A stretch of DNA of 64,000 bases from the NCBI GenBank assembly GCA_900317555.1, contig ONHF01000002.1:96474-160473 (forward strand). Direction: 5' to 3'. Source of the DNA: an uncultured Lachnospiraceae bacterium. Lineage in GTDB: Bacteria; Bacillota; Clostridia; Lachnospirales; Lachnospiraceae. The notes beneath the pieces were generated by a model. That model saw only the letters and a list, made by a program, of their open reading frames with translations. It was not told the origin of the DNA and did not search any database. Both the position numbers and the translations under genes were made by a program. Shown here in pieces: positions 1 through 8,101 of this stretch. Each line of letters opens with the position of its first letter. The first letter of the stretch is position 1.

Positions 1-713
1 TCCTCGCTCTCGAAGCAGTCGCCGAAATACTTCTCTTCCAGCGCGACACCTTCGCTGATGGAAACCTGGCAGCCTTCATTGATTGCCTTCTTGCAATTAC
101 GAACCGCGATCGGAGCGTTGCCTGCAATCGTAGCAGCAAGCTTCTTCGCCGCGGGAAGCAGTTCCTCCTGTGTGTAGACCGCGTTTACAAGGCCGATTCT
201 GTAAGCTTCATCCGCCTTGATGTTGCGTGCCGTATATACGAGCTGTTTTGCCATGCCCATGCCGACAAGGCGTGCCAGTCTCTGCGTGCCGCCGAAGCCG
301 GGTGTGATTCCAAGTCCGACTTCCGGCTGTCCGAAGACCGCGTTGTCCGAGCAGAGGCGGATATCGCAGGCCATCGAAATCTCATTGCCGCCGCCAAGTG
401 CGAAGCCGTTGATTGCCGCGATAACAGGAATCGGGAAGGATTCGATCTCAAGAAACAGATCATTTCCCTTCTTGCCAAAAGCAGTGCCTTCCGCCTTTGT
501 CAGTGTAGACATCTCTCCGATGTCCGCGCCCGCAACGAACGACTTATCGCCTGCGCCCGTTAAAACAAGACAGCGGACCGTCTCCAGGTCCACGCCGTCA
601 AAGACCTTCTTCAGGTCATCCAGCACTTCCGAGTTCAGCGCATTTAACGACTTCGGGCGATTGATCGTGATCACGCCAACCGCGCCTTCTACTTCATAAT
701 CAACATAACCCAT
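1..713 (-). CDS. crt: Enoyl-CoA hydratase / crotonase (3' end cut by window edge)
   Basis: Hydrates crotonyl-CoA-type enoyl-CoA in the cytoplasm, as in the butyrate pathway or reverse beta-oxidation. About 237 codons are visible and the last ~20 residues lie outside the window. The translation shows the crotonase oxyanion-hole and active-site region: GALGGGNE-like text (catalytic Glu 1) and GQPEVGLGITPGFGG (catalytic Glu 2). I chose the ATG at 713 because GGAGG (721-725) is 7 nt upstream; the ATG at 719 is too close to it. The gene lies 25 nt downstream of the thiolase, so the two are probably cotranscribed. A broader-specificity enoyl-CoA hydratase is possible, but the thiolase neighbour favours the C4 pathway. 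Confidence 0.93.
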   Translation of the reverse strand, partial: MGYVDYEVEGAVGVITINRPKSLNALNSEVLDDLKKVFDGVDLETVRCLVLTGAGDKSFVAGADIGEMSTLTKAEGTAFGKKGNDLFLEIESFPIPVIAAINGFALGGGNEISMACDIRLCSDNAVFGQPEVGLGITPGFGGTQRLARLVGMGMAKQLVYTARNIKADEAYRIGLVNAVYTQEELLPAAKKLAATIAGNAPIAVRNCKKAINEGCQVSISEGVALEEKYFGDCFESE

Positions 714-738
714 GCTCATACCTCCAACACAAGACATC

Positions 739-1923
739 TTAGTCTTCGTATCTCTCAACGACTGTCGCGCAGCCCATGCCGCCGCCGATGCACAGTGTCG
801 CAAGACCCCTCTTGGAATTTCTCTTCTGCATCTCATACAGCAGTGTTGTCAGAATTCTCGCGCCGGACGCTCCGACCGGATGTCCGATTGCAATCGCGCC
901 GCCGTTGACATTCAGCTTGTCCATATCGAAGTGAAGCTCTTTGCCTACCGCAACGGACTGCGCCGCAAATGCCTCGTTTGCCTCATACAGATCGAAGTCG
1001 TCAATCGTGAGGCCGGTCTTCGCAAGAACCTTCTTCGTTGCCGCTACCGGGCCGACACCCATGATCGAAGGATCAACGCCGCCAAGCGCTCCTGCAACCC
1101 AGACTGCCATCGGCTTTACGCCAAGCTCTTTGGCCTTCTTCTCGGACATAACAACGATCGCAGATGCGCCATCGTTGATGCCGGATGCGTTGCCTGCGGT
1201 CGTTACGCCGCCTTCGTTAATCGGGCGGAGCTTTGCGATATCCGCTGCTGTCTGCGGTCCGCGGGGGCCTTCGTCGGTATCGAAGATCACGGTCTGCTTC
1301 TTCTGCTTGACCTCTACAGGAACGATCTCGTCCTTGAACTTGCCCTCTTCCATTGCCTTGGCCGTCTTGGTCTGCGACCATGCGGCGAACTCATCGAGTT
1401 CTTCCCTGGTGAGTCCCCACTTCTCTGCTACATTATCTGCGGTCTTGATCATGTGATAATTGTTGAAAGCATCCCAAAGAGCATCATTAACCATCGTATC
1501 AACCATGGTTGCATTGTTCATACGGTAGCCGAAACGGGCCTTGGTCAGCGCGTAAGGAGCCATGGACATGTTCTCCATGCCTCCGGCAACAACAACATCA
1601 GCTTCACCCGCCCTGATGATGTCCGCTGCAAGATTAACAGCATACAGGCCGGAGCCGCATACGACATTCAGTGTAACAGCCGGGCACTCAACCGGAAGTC
1701 CCGCATTGATGGATGCCTGTCTTGCGACGTTCTGTCCCTGCGCCGCCTGAATGACGCAGCCCATGAAAACCTGATCGACATCTTCAGGTTTGATGCCGGC
1801 ACGGCTGATGGCTTCCTTGATAACAATCGAGCCGAGCTTCGCTGCGGGTGTTGTGGAAAGAGCTCCTCCCATCTTTCCTACTGCCGTACGGCAAGCACTT
1901 GCAATAACAATTCTGTCTGCCAT
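739..1923 (-). CDS. thlA: Acetyl-CoA acetyltransferase (thiolase)
   Basis: Condenses two acetyl-CoA to acetoacetyl-CoA, the entry step of the butyrate/C4 pathway. The product is 394 aa, usual for type II biosynthetic thiolases. The three catalytic residues sit where they do in the Zoogloea enzyme: Cys89 in NVVCGSG, His348 in GHPVGASG and Cys378 in CIGGGMG. GGAGG abuts an ATG at 1929, so the ATG at 1923, with 6 nt of spacing, is the better start. Its own promoter lies at 1997-2025. Crotonase follows 25 nt downstream. No hbd or bcd gene is visible, so the rest of the pathway would lie outside the window or elsewhere. Confidence 0.96.
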   Translation of the reverse strand: MADRIVIASACRTAVGKMGGALSTTPAAKLGSIVIKEAISRAGIKPEDVDQVFMGCVIQAAQGQNVARQASINAGLPVECPAVTLNVVCGSGLYAVNLAADIIRAGEADVVVAGGMENMSMAPYALTKARFGYRMNNATMVDTMVNDALWDAFNNYHMIKTADNVAEKWGLTREELDEFAAWSQTKTAKAMEEGKFKDEIVPVEVKQKKQTVIFDTDEGPRGPQTAADIAKLRPINEGGVTTAGNASGINDGASAIVVMSEKKAKELGVKPMAVWVAGALGGVDPSIMGVGPVAATKKVLAKTGLTIDDFDLYEANEAFAAQSVAVGKELHFDMDKLNVNGGAIAIGHPVGASGARILTTLLYEMQKRNSKRGLATLCIGGGMGCATVVERYED

Positions 1924-1996
1924 GATCATCCTCCATTATTCTGTGCGTGTTCAGATTGATGTGAAAGATTGTTAATTTTTTATCACATCAAGAGTC

Positions 1997-2025
1997 ATTA
2001 TAACATAAGAGACATGCCTTTTCAA
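1997..2025 (-). promoter_or_regulatory. Promoter of the thiolase-crotonase unit
   Basis: On the minus strand, -35 TTGAAA (2025-2020), a 17-nt spacer and -10 TATAAT (2002-1997). The -35 lies inside the hairpin at 2007-2053. Confidence 0.75.
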
Positions 2026-2053
2026 TGTAATTCACTGAAAAAACATGTCTCTT
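2007..2053. terminator. Hairpin between hpf and thlA
   Basis: AAGAGACATG (2007-2016) pairs with CATGTCTCTT (2044-2053), and the stem continues inward through TTTTCA/TGAAAA. A T-run follows only on the plus strand. For hpf (minus) it would be a terminator without a good U-tract. It also overlaps the thlA -35. Confidence 0.45.
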
Positions 2054-2101
2054 TTTCACTTTTTGGTGCAGATTGAATATACCTGCGCCGGCATTTGTAC
2101 T

Positions 2102-2629
2102 CTATCCGATTTCAGGCTCGATCAGGCCATATGTGCCGCCTTTTCTCTTATAGACAACATTGATCTGTTCGGTTTCCGCATTGCAGAAAACATAAAAGCT
2201 GTGTCCCAGAAGCTCCATCTGCACGCAGGCATCTTCCGGATACATCGGCTTCATATCAAACTGCTTGTGCCGTTCGATATGAATCGTCTCCTCTTCCATG
2301 TAATCATGGTCGATGAATTCCTTCCGGAATCCGCCGTCCTGATGCTTGTCGATAATCTTGGTCTTATATTTCTTGATCTGTCTCTCAATGACCTCCACCG
2401 CAAGATCAAGTGAAACATACATATCATTACTGGACTGCTCCGAACGTATGATACCTCCCTTCACCGGTATCGTGATTTCAATCTTGTGACGGTCCTTCTT
2501 CACTTCCAAAGTCACATGCGCCTCGGTTTCCGGCGCGAAGAAGCGGTCAAGCTTGCCAATCTTCTCCTTGATTGCAGAATCCAGAGCGGGTGTAACTTCC
2601 ATATTCTTGCCGACAATCACAAATTTCAT
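2102..2629 (-). CDS. hpf: Ribosome hibernation promoting factor, long form
   Basis: Binds the 30S decoding region and, in the long form, dimerises 70S ribosomes to 100S in stationary phase. The product is 175 aa, the usual long-HPF length. The N-terminal ~100 residues (MKFVIVGKNMEVTPAL onward) carry the RaiA/YfiA beta-alpha fold. A charged linker (RQIKKYKTKIID) leads to a C-terminal dimerisation domain (about 120-175) with the typical KQFDMKPMYPEDACVQMELLGHSFYVF-like pattern. The ATG at 2629 follows AGGAG with 6 nt spacing. The gene stands alone between the NlpC/P60 hydrolase and the thiolase. Confidence 0.95.
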   Translation of the reverse strand: MKFVIVGKNMEVTPALDSAIKEKIGKLDRFFAPETEAHVTLEVKKDRHKIEITIPVKGGIIRSEQSSNDMYVSLDLAVEVIERQIKKYKTKIIDKHQDGGFRKEFIDHDYMEEETIHIERHKQFDMKPMYPEDACVQMELLGHSFYVFCNAETEQINVVYKRKGGTYGLIEPEIG

Positions 2630-2714
2630 ATGCTGCTCCTATTCTATGCTGCGGGTTGATCCTGCTGCCAGGCCGGCGAGCGACTTCTGCGGGCGTTCCG
2701 CGGCATGCAAGTTA

Positions 2715-2743
2715 TTGACCTTTGACAGGTCAACCTAAGTATA
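2715..2743 (-). promoter_or_regulatory. Possible hpf promoter region with inverted repeat
   Basis: A perfect 6-bp inverted repeat with a 7-nt spacer (TTGACC/GGTCAA, 2715-2733) lies next to a minus-strand TATACT (2743-2738) that could be a -10. No good -35 is visible upstream. The repeat would sit just after the start site, as an operator might. Confidence 0.4.
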
Positions 2744-2845
2744 GCATACCCCGCGGGATTCCGTCCGCTCAAAGATACCGCGTCATTTTTGTGCAAAAGA
2801 GAGTCGCGTTGCCGGCCAATACAATATGGGCGCTGTCTCCTGTTT

Positions 2846-2956
2846 TGCATAGATTTTCCAAGACAAAACAAAAATTCTCCCCCGTATTGCCTGAAATTCA
2901 CCGATTTCCATGCAATACGGGGGAGACCATGAAATTTGTCTTGAATTTTCTATGCA
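2846..2956. repeat. Large imperfect inverted repeat, two 45-bp arms
   Basis: The arms 2846-2890 and 2912-2956 align without gaps. Three blocks are perfectly complementary: an inner 15 bp (2876-2890 with 2912-2926), a middle 8 bp (2860-2867 with 2935-2942) and an outer 8 bp (2846-2853 with 2949-2956). They are separated by 6- and 8-nt mismatched stretches of equal length on both arms, and the loop is 21 nt. The element lies in the gene-free stretch 2630-3012 between the hydrolase and hpf. No coding gene is credible there. It could be a MITE-like remnant or a structured RNA/3'-end element. Confidence 0.8.
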
Positions 2957-3012
2957 GCAGAGCGGATTCGCACTCTGTTGCATGAGTGCCGGCTGCGCAG
3001 CGTCTGCGGATA

Positions 3013-4758
3013 TCAGAAGATTCTGCGGATCGCCGCAATCTGGCGGTAGGTTGCGCTGCCGGTTGTAATCCCCGTTCTCGGGTTGGACGCATGCACAATC
3101 TGACCGTTTCCGATATAGATACCTACATGGCCGTAATAGCAGATCAGATCGCCGGGCTGTGCTTCCGCAAGGCTCGAAACCGCGGTGCCACAGGATCTCT
3201 GTGCGCCGTCATAATGCGGCAGGCTTACGCCGAAGTGCGAGTAAACCGACATTGTAAATCCGGAGCAGTCTGTTCCGTTTGTAAGACTCGACCCGCCCCA
3301 CACATACGGATTGCCGATAAACTGCATCGCGTAGTTGACAACTGCCTGTCCCTGCGAAGATCCGGAAGTGCTGCCGGAGGATTTCGAGGAAGCTGTGCTG
3401 CCCGAGGATTTCGTACTTCCGGACGCGGAAGACTTTTGGGAAGTGCTCTTCTGCTTCGCTTCCTGCTCGGCTTTCTCTTTGGCTTCCTTCTCTTCCTGCT
3501 CTTTGCGTTCCGTTTCTATGGATACAGCTTCGGGATATATCTGCTCCACATCCGCGAAGTCAGCGGAGATATATCCTTCACCGTCCGCTGTATTGACCTT
3601 ATACCAGCCGTTTTCTTCCTTGATGATATCCAGCTGTTCTCCCTTACCAATCAGGGAAATAACATCCGACTCCGGATCGGCTGCGGCACGTACTCGAAGC
3701 GTTGTCGTTGTAACAGTCGCCTGCTTCTTGCTGACATTGTCAGCGATTTCCTGTGCCTTGCTGCCTTCGGCTACATAATCTTTCTTGACGTATCCGGTAA
3801 CATCGCCGGACTTGATCTTGATCCAGCCGTTTGCATCGGCTTCCGCAAGAATCTCGCCGACGGAATTCGAGTAAAGTTTCCCCAGAATTTCACTGTCCTG
3901 ACTGGCTTCCTTACGAATATAGACAAAATCGGAAGCAGTGGACGCTACCAGCGTGGAGCCTTCGGAAGCGTTTTGCTGCGAACTTGCTGTATCTGCGGAA
4001 TTATTCGCAGAAGATGCCGTATTGCTTTGTGAAGCCGCCTCAGTGCTGTCTGAGGAAGCGTCGTCTGATGCCTGCGCTGCATTCGCGCTGTCATCCGTCT
4101 TTGCAGAATTGCCGGATGTGGTATTGCCAGAAGAAGCAGTATCAGAAGCTGTATCTTCCTCTTTCATCGAAGGAGCTGCGGCCGCGGCTGCGATTGCCTC
4201 GCTCTCCGTTACCTCCCCCTTTATTCCGCTTTCTGTGGAAGTCTCCGCCTGCCGGACAGCCTGATGTTCCTTTTCCTGCACGGGCGTCAAGGTAGTTTCC
4301 ATGATCCCATCTGCTGCAGTGTCAGAAGCAGTGCTGTTGTCCGCTGCAGTGTTCGAATCGGATGCAGCATCTGTATTCTCTCCGGAAGCCGTATTTGTAT
4401 CTTCCTGCGTCTCAGAAGACGCGGTATCAGTTTTCTCAATGGCCGTTTCCGTTCTGGAAGCCGTCATCTTGACAGCTGTCAGCATAGAAGCGCCGACCGG
4501 TTTCAAAACGTCCTGCGCTGTTATGCCTGATGCCTCTGCCGAAGTCTTGCCGGACGCCTTGACGCGCTCCAGAGCATCAACTTTCGTTCTGACATCGCTG
4601 AGCGAAACCTTCTTCGCCGAAAGAGCGTAGCTTACGCCCGCGCTCGGAAGAGAAACACGGCTCGTCCATACAGACGCCTTCACGCTTGCCGGCATTCCCA
4701 TCATGGACAGTGCAGTCATCCCGGCTGCCAGATAAACCATTGCCTTTTTGCTGTTCAA
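3013..4758 (-). CDS. Secreted SH3b-NlpC/P60 peptidoglycan hydrolase
   Basis: Predicted secreted D,L-endopeptidase that cuts peptidoglycan stem peptides. In 581 aa: signal peptide ~1-28; a long Ser/Thr/Ala/Asp low-complexity stretch (~105-265) like a cell-wall spacer; two bacterial SH3 domains (~270-332 and ~346-406) for wall binding; a Lys/Glu-rich helix (~415-440); a Ser-rich linker; and C-terminal NlpC/P60 (~470-581) with catalytic Cys498 (DCSGF), His544 (HVGIYIG) and third residue His556. The start is TTG at 4758: CGGAGGG lies 5 nt upstream, while the next ATG (codon 7) has no site of its own. Regulation: strong promoter 4842-4870 and a WalR-like box at 4819-4835. Confidence 0.93.
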   Translation of the reverse strand: MNSKKAMVYLAAGMTALSMMGMPASVKASVWTSRVSLPSAGVSYALSAKKVSLSDVRTKVDALERVKASGKTSAEASGITAQDVLKPVGASMLTAVKMTASRTETAIEKTDTASSETQEDTNTASGENTDAASDSNTAADNSTASDTAADGIMETTLTPVQEKEHQAVRQAETSTESGIKGEVTESEAIAAAAAAPSMKEEDTASDTASSGNTTSGNSAKTDDSANAAQASDDASSDSTEAASQSNTASSANNSADTASSQQNASEGSTLVASTASDFVYIRKEASQDSEILGKLYSNSVGEILAEADANGWIKIKSGDVTGYVKKDYVAEGSKAQEIADNVSKKQATVTTTTLRVRAAADPESDVISLIGKGEQLDIIKEENGWYKVNTADGEGYISADFADVEQIYPEAVSIETERKEQEEKEAKEKAEQEAKQKSTSQKSSASGSTKSSGSTASSKSSGSTSGSSQGQAVVNYAMQFIGNPYVWGGSSLTNGTDCSGFTMSVYSHFGVSLPHYDGAQRSCGTAVSSLAEAQPGDLICYYGHVGIYIGNGQIVHASNPRTGITTGSATYRQIAAIRRIF

Positions 4759-4818
4759 TATAACCCTCCGAATGTTCTTGTAACACGCCGCGTCGCAGCG
4801 GCGTACTCTTTACGATTT

Positions 4819-4835
4819 GTTACAAAAATATTACA
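4819..4835 (-). promoter_or_regulatory. WalR (YycF)-type binding box
   Basis: Minus strand TGTAAT-N5-TGTAAC fits the published WalR direct-repeat consensus TGTWAH-N5-TGTWAH exactly. It lies just downstream of the -10, around the expected start site, upstream of a peptidoglycan hydrolase, which is the classic WalRK target type. The position suggests repression rather than activation. Confidence 0.65.
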
Positions 4836-4841
4836 GAGACC

Positions 4842-4870
4842 ATCATAGCAGTTGCGGCGTTTCATGTCAA
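4842..4870 (-). promoter_or_regulatory. Promoter of the NlpC/P60 gene
   Basis: Minus strand: TTGACA (4870-4865), 17 nt, TATGAT (4847-4842). Near-consensus vegetative promoter. Confidence 0.8.
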
Positions 4871-4910
4871 CGAAAGGTATTGTGAAAATCGCTTAACCCA
4901 TTCCCGGCCT

Positions 4911-6239
4911 TCAATATGATGTCGCCGCGCAGACACAATAGATATTGATTTTGTTTTGCATCCTGCTGTTAAAGAAAATCCGGTCTCCGGCGTGCGAATA
5001 AATCGGATGCGGATGCGCATCCTGTCCAAGCCAGTCGGAGTCATGGCGGCACAGGGGAATCCAGTTCAGTCTGCCGTCCGGCCAGTCGGGAACAACCTTG
5101 CAGATATAAGCGCCGTCCTTGCGGTGCGGGTCGGGTCCGTTGTCAGTGGAGTTTTCGCGTTCGATGACCTTCTCGCCCGGCATGCGGTAATACCCGTCGC
5201 AGGTAAGATTTCCCTCGTGATCCATCAGGAAATGCCCGTAAGCCGTATATTCGTCCGGCAGTGCGATTTCCTCATAGGATACAACGCCGAAGCCGTCCGG
5301 CAAATCTTCCTGCCGGAACTTTGCGCTCTCTTCAAGCGCGGACAGGTCGATTGTGCAGCGGCCTGCCATGGCTGGCCCGTTCTCATATCCGCCGTGATAA
5401 ATGATGTGCTCGCCGTCGTCCTGCCACATCTCATGGCACACCCAGTCGTTTCGGCTGCGGACAAAACCGCGCGGGTTTCCCTTGGTATCGTTCCCCTCGC
5501 TGCGCACATGGAAGTACCGGTCCGTGTGGTGGTCGTACAGATTGATTCTGCGGATGCCGCAGTCAAACGATGACCATTCGTGATTGTACATGATGATCTC
5601 GGGGTCCGTGGGGTGAAACTGCACATGCGTGATCCAGCAACGCGGAATTTCCTTTTCATATAAGAGGCGGCCGTCTTTCGTATCATAAACGAACAGGTAG
5701 CTGCTGAGATTTTCGCTCTGCACACGCCCGTCAATATCGTAAACCGGACGTTTGTCGAGCCCGGAGCCTTCTGTATCCGGATCAAAATCCAGAATTCTGC
5801 CATCGGTCATCGGAACACAGAGGCGCGTGCCGTCGCTGCTGACATGCGTAAAAGCCGTCATGCGGCCTTCCGGCACCTGATTCAGCACGCGCAGATTCCC
5901 GTCTTTATCACAGACGCAGATATCACGGTCCTGAATGAAATATACGTTTTCCCGCAGATAGTCCAGGCAGACGCTTGCCTTGCCTAGTCCCTCATCCTGC
6001 ATTCCGTCAAAATAAACATAGCTCTTAAGATACCCCTTTGTATTGCGGGAGAGCATTCTCTCCGCGCCTGTCAGGAGATTTCTCACCCAGATATTCGGAT
6101 GACCATCCCGGTCAGAGATCATGTAAAGTCGCTCGTCGTCCGCTGACAGCGAGGAGCAGGTGAAATACAGCAGCTGCGAATTGCACGCGCTGTCGCAGGC
6201 TCCGCTGACCAGAATTCTTCCATGTAACTTGTTCTTCAT
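4911..6239 (-). CDS. ogl: Oligogalacturonate lyase (PL22 family)
   Basis: Cytoplasmic beta-propeller lyase that breaks unsaturated digalacturonate from pectin into keto-uronates. In 442 aa, the N-terminal half shows WD-like SDRDGHPNIWVRNL propeller blades. The metal site of the family is recognisable: His in WVCHEMW, and the cluster QDAHPHP, whose Gln and two His have the same spacing as Gln350/His353/His355 of the Yersinia enzyme. No signal peptide is seen, as expected. The ATG at 6239 follows GGAGGG with 7 nt spacing; a TTG at 6254 overlaps that site and is rejected. It stands alone. uxaC, the uronate isomerase of the same catabolic theme, is at 62-63.4 kb. Confidence 0.88.
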   Translation of the reverse strand: MKNKLHGRILVSGACDSACNSQLLYFTCSSLSADDERLYMISDRDGHPNIWVRNLLTGAERMLSRNTKGYLKSYVYFDGMQDEGLGKASVCLDYLRENVYFIQDRDICVCDKDGNLRVLNQVPEGRMTAFTHVSSDGTRLCVPMTDGRILDFDPDTEGSGLDKRPVYDIDGRVQSENLSSYLFVYDTKDGRLLYEKEIPRCWITHVQFHPTDPEIIMYNHEWSSFDCGIRRINLYDHHTDRYFHVRSEGNDTKGNPRGFVRSRNDWVCHEMWQDDGEHIIYHGGYENGPAMAGRCTIDLSALEESAKFRQEDLPDGFGVVSYEEIALPDEYTAYGHFLMDHEGNLTCDGYYRMPGEKVIERENSTDNGPDPHRKDGAYICKVVPDWPDGRLNWIPLCRHDSDWLGQDAHPHPIYSHAGDRIFFNSRMQNKINIYCVCAATSY

Positions 6240-6327
6240 GTAAAGTCCCTCCAATGCTGCTTCCCGTCATCTGACGGGCACATGCTATATCATACAGCAT
6301 CCGCAGACGAATCGCACCGTCCGGCAT

Positions 6328-6344
6328 CAGTTTATGATAAACTG
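6328..6344. promoter_or_regulatory. 17-bp palindrome between ogl and the C39-like gene
   Basis: CAGTTTAT-G-ATAAACTG is a perfect palindrome in the divergent spacer, six bases before the plus-strand start at 6350. An operator is plausible; no regulator is assigned. Confidence 0.45.
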
Positions 6345-6349
6345 GTTGC

Positions 6350-7051
6350 ATGAAAATGATGCCTTTATTAAAGGGCAGCTACGGTTTCCGCCCTTTCCCT
6401 GATTCAGGTCAAAACAATCCGCTCCCCGCGGTTTCCGCGGACAACCGCCGCGCGTTTCTTCTACGCGGCCGCGGCACTGCGTTTCTCCGGCGTGAGGGCA
6501 GCTCCGCGTTTCTTCTATGCGGCAGCGGCCACGCGTTTGCCACGACCGGAGATTTTCAAAACGACGCAAGGAATCACTGCGCCGCGACGACGGTGCTGAA
6601 CCTTCTGCTGCTCTCGGGGGCCGCGGGAGTGCCGCAGCCCGGCACTGCCGCGGCGCGGGCTTTGTTCCTGCGCGTTCACAGATATATCGGGAACGGGCCG
6701 GTCTTCCGGCTGGCGCCAAAAGCCACGCGCCTGTTCCGCGCGGAACAGATACCGCTGACTGCAGAAGCAGTCAGCCTGCGACAGATCCGAAGTTCTTCGG
6801 GGAGCGCCGGAATCGCGGCGTTCATCGCAGGAGAACTTCGCCGGGGCAATTACTGCGCGGTCATGGTCGAAGCCGCGGTCTTTGCCTGGCACTGGGTGCT
6901 TGTAACCGGATACAAGGCCGCAGAAAACGGCGGTACCGTTCTTCTTGTCGAAGACAACTGGCACCGCCGCGGCATGCAGGAATATGTTCCGGACAACGGG
7001 AGCATTGTCCGGGGAATTTGTGTTTTTCATCCTCTGATGCCGGATAAATAA
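6350..7051 (+). CDS. Papain-like (peptidase C39-like) protein of unknown role
   Basis: A 233-aa protein without signal peptide. From residue 70 it resembles the C39-like cysteine peptidase fold: FQNDARNHCAATTVLN carries the nucleophile-like Cys77 preceded by the family's Gln70, AWHWVLVTGY carries His181, and LVEDNW gives Asp202/Asn203. So the Gln-Cys-His-Asp set appears intact. Residues 34-63 contain a near-duplicate, AFLLRGRGTAF and AFLLCGSGHAF, from a 34-bp DNA repeat (6451-6484 and 6505-6538, 5 mismatches). The start is uncertain among the ATGs at 6350, 6356 and 6359, and no clear ribosome-binding site is seen. It is divergent from ogl and convergent with the Nudix gene, overlapping that gene's 3' end by about 25 bp. 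Substrate unknown; it may be a self-cleaving or peptide-processing enzyme. Confidence 0.7.
   Translation: MKMMPLLKGSYGFRPFPDSGQNNPLPAVSADNRRAFLLRGRGTAFLRREGSSAFLLCGSGHAFATTGDFQNDARNHCAATTVLNLLLLSGAAGVPQPGTAAARALFLRVHRYIGNGPVFRLAPKATRLFRAEQIPLTAEAVSLRQIRSSSGSAGIAAFIAGELRRGNYCAVMVEAAVFAWHWVLVTGYKAAENGGTVLLVEDNWHRRGMQEYVPDNGSIVRGICVFHPLMPDK
6451..6538 (+). repeat. 34-bp direct duplication inside the C39-like gene
   Basis: Copies 6451-6484 and 6505-6538 differ at five positions and are offset by 54 bp, so the duplication keeps the reading frame. Confidence 0.7.
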
Positions 7052-8064
7052 CGCTTCATCATATCGAGCTCGGAGAGGTAAATGCAGTTCGGGATTGTCC
7101 CTTCCTTTACGGCTGTATAGAGCGCGTCAAACGGCATCCACCGGACGCTCTCGACTTCACTCTTCTGGAGCGTGAGCTTTTCTGTGTTCACCGGTTTCGT
7201 ATACAGAAAGACCTCGGCGACCTCGCTGTCCCGGAACGGCTTTCCGTAATAAACCGCTTCAAAAGAGCCGGAATGTTGACCGATATGGACAAAGTCGTCT
7301 GCTTCTGCTCTGATTCCAAGCTCTTCCCCGATTTCACGGATGGCCGACTCCATGACACCGGCGCCCGCCTGCATATGTCCCGCCGAAGAGATGTCATACG
7401 CTCCGGGGTTTGAGTCCTTGTTGCTGCTCCTTTTCTGCAGAAGTACTTCATACGGCACTTCTTTGCCCGCGGGGTCCGGCCGCACGATCCACATATGCAC
7501 CGTATGGTGGCGCGTGCCTTCCCTGTGCGCAACGCCCCGTTCCGTCACGCGGCCGGTCGGCTTTCCGTTCTCGTCCGCGATATCGAACAGTTCCATATCC
7601 TTCCCGTTCAGAACAGCCTGCACAAGCCTGTCCGTACCGTCATATACAAGCTTAAGCGAAAAGAACGGCGCGTCCTCATCCATCAGCCGGAAGAAAATCT
7701 TATCGCCTTCCCAGATATTGAGCTTCCATACTTTCTCTTTATCGACCCATTCGAGCTTCCCCTCATCACAGGGCGCGGCTTCTCCGGTCCAGCCGGAGGC
7801 CGTGTACAGAAACATATACTCGTAGTCGCCTTTACCAGAAAGGAATGTAACAACGCCCCGCATCCTGTAATCCGTGAGCGTGTATCCGGTTTCCTCCCGC
7901 ACTTCCCGCAGGAGACAGTCCTCCGGACTTTCATTCTCCTCGCAGTGTCCGCCGACACCGATCCATTTATCTTTATTGACATCGTGTTTCTTGGAGACGC
8001 GGTGCAGCATCAGGTACCTGCCGTCCCGCTCCAGATAGCACAAAGTTGTCAGCTCCGCAGGCAT
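7027..8064 (-). CDS. Protein with two Nudix hydrolase domains
   Basis: A 345-aa fusion of two Nudix domains. Domain 1 (~1-150) resembles MutT/8-oxo-dGTPase, with a complete Nudix box from Gly39 through Glu45 and REVREETG (53-60). Domain 2 (~155-345) resembles the YfcD/IPP-isomerase-like group (ELFDIADENGKPTGR). Its box from Gly229 keeps REIGEELG (243-250) but has Ala235 where the first Glu is expected. The ATG at 8064 follows GGAGGAGG. The open frame extends further upstream, but that part lacks a start with a ribosome-binding site and overlaps the plsY-like gene. It probably hydrolyses an oxidised nucleotide or other nucleoside diphosphate derivative; substrate unknown. Confidence 0.85.
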   Translation of the reverse strand: MPAELTTLCYLERDGRYLMLHRVSKKHDVNKDKWIGVGGHCEENESPEDCLLREVREETGYTLTDYRMRGVVTFLSGKGDYEYMFLYTASGWTGEAAPCDEGKLEWVDKEKVWKLNIWEGDKIFFRLMDEDAPFFSLKLVYDGTDRLVQAVLNGKDMELFDIADENGKPTGRVTERGVAHREGTRHHTVHMWIVRPDPAGKEVPYEVLLQKRSSNKDSNPGAYDISSAGHMQAGAGVMESAIREIGEELGIRAEADDFVHIGQHSGSFEAVYYGKPFRDSEVAEVFLYTKPVNTEKLTLQKSEVESVRWMPFDALYTAVKEGTIPNCIYLSELDMMKRYLSGIRG

Positions 8065-8101
8065 GCAGGCCTCCTCCAACTGATTTTGTTTTGCGCACTC
8101 G

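Noticed and set aside
712-1959. 415-codon plus-strand frame
   Set aside because: Antisense to the thiolase; no family resemblance, no ribosome-binding site. GC-rich codon use leaves long open shadow frames.
2715-2733. CtsR box
   Set aside because: The heptads lack the three-base spacer of the CtsR consensus.
2644-3098. Several 66-87-codon frames between hpf and the hydrolase
   Set aside because: Mutually overlapping on both strands, run through the inverted repeat, no ribosome-binding sites.
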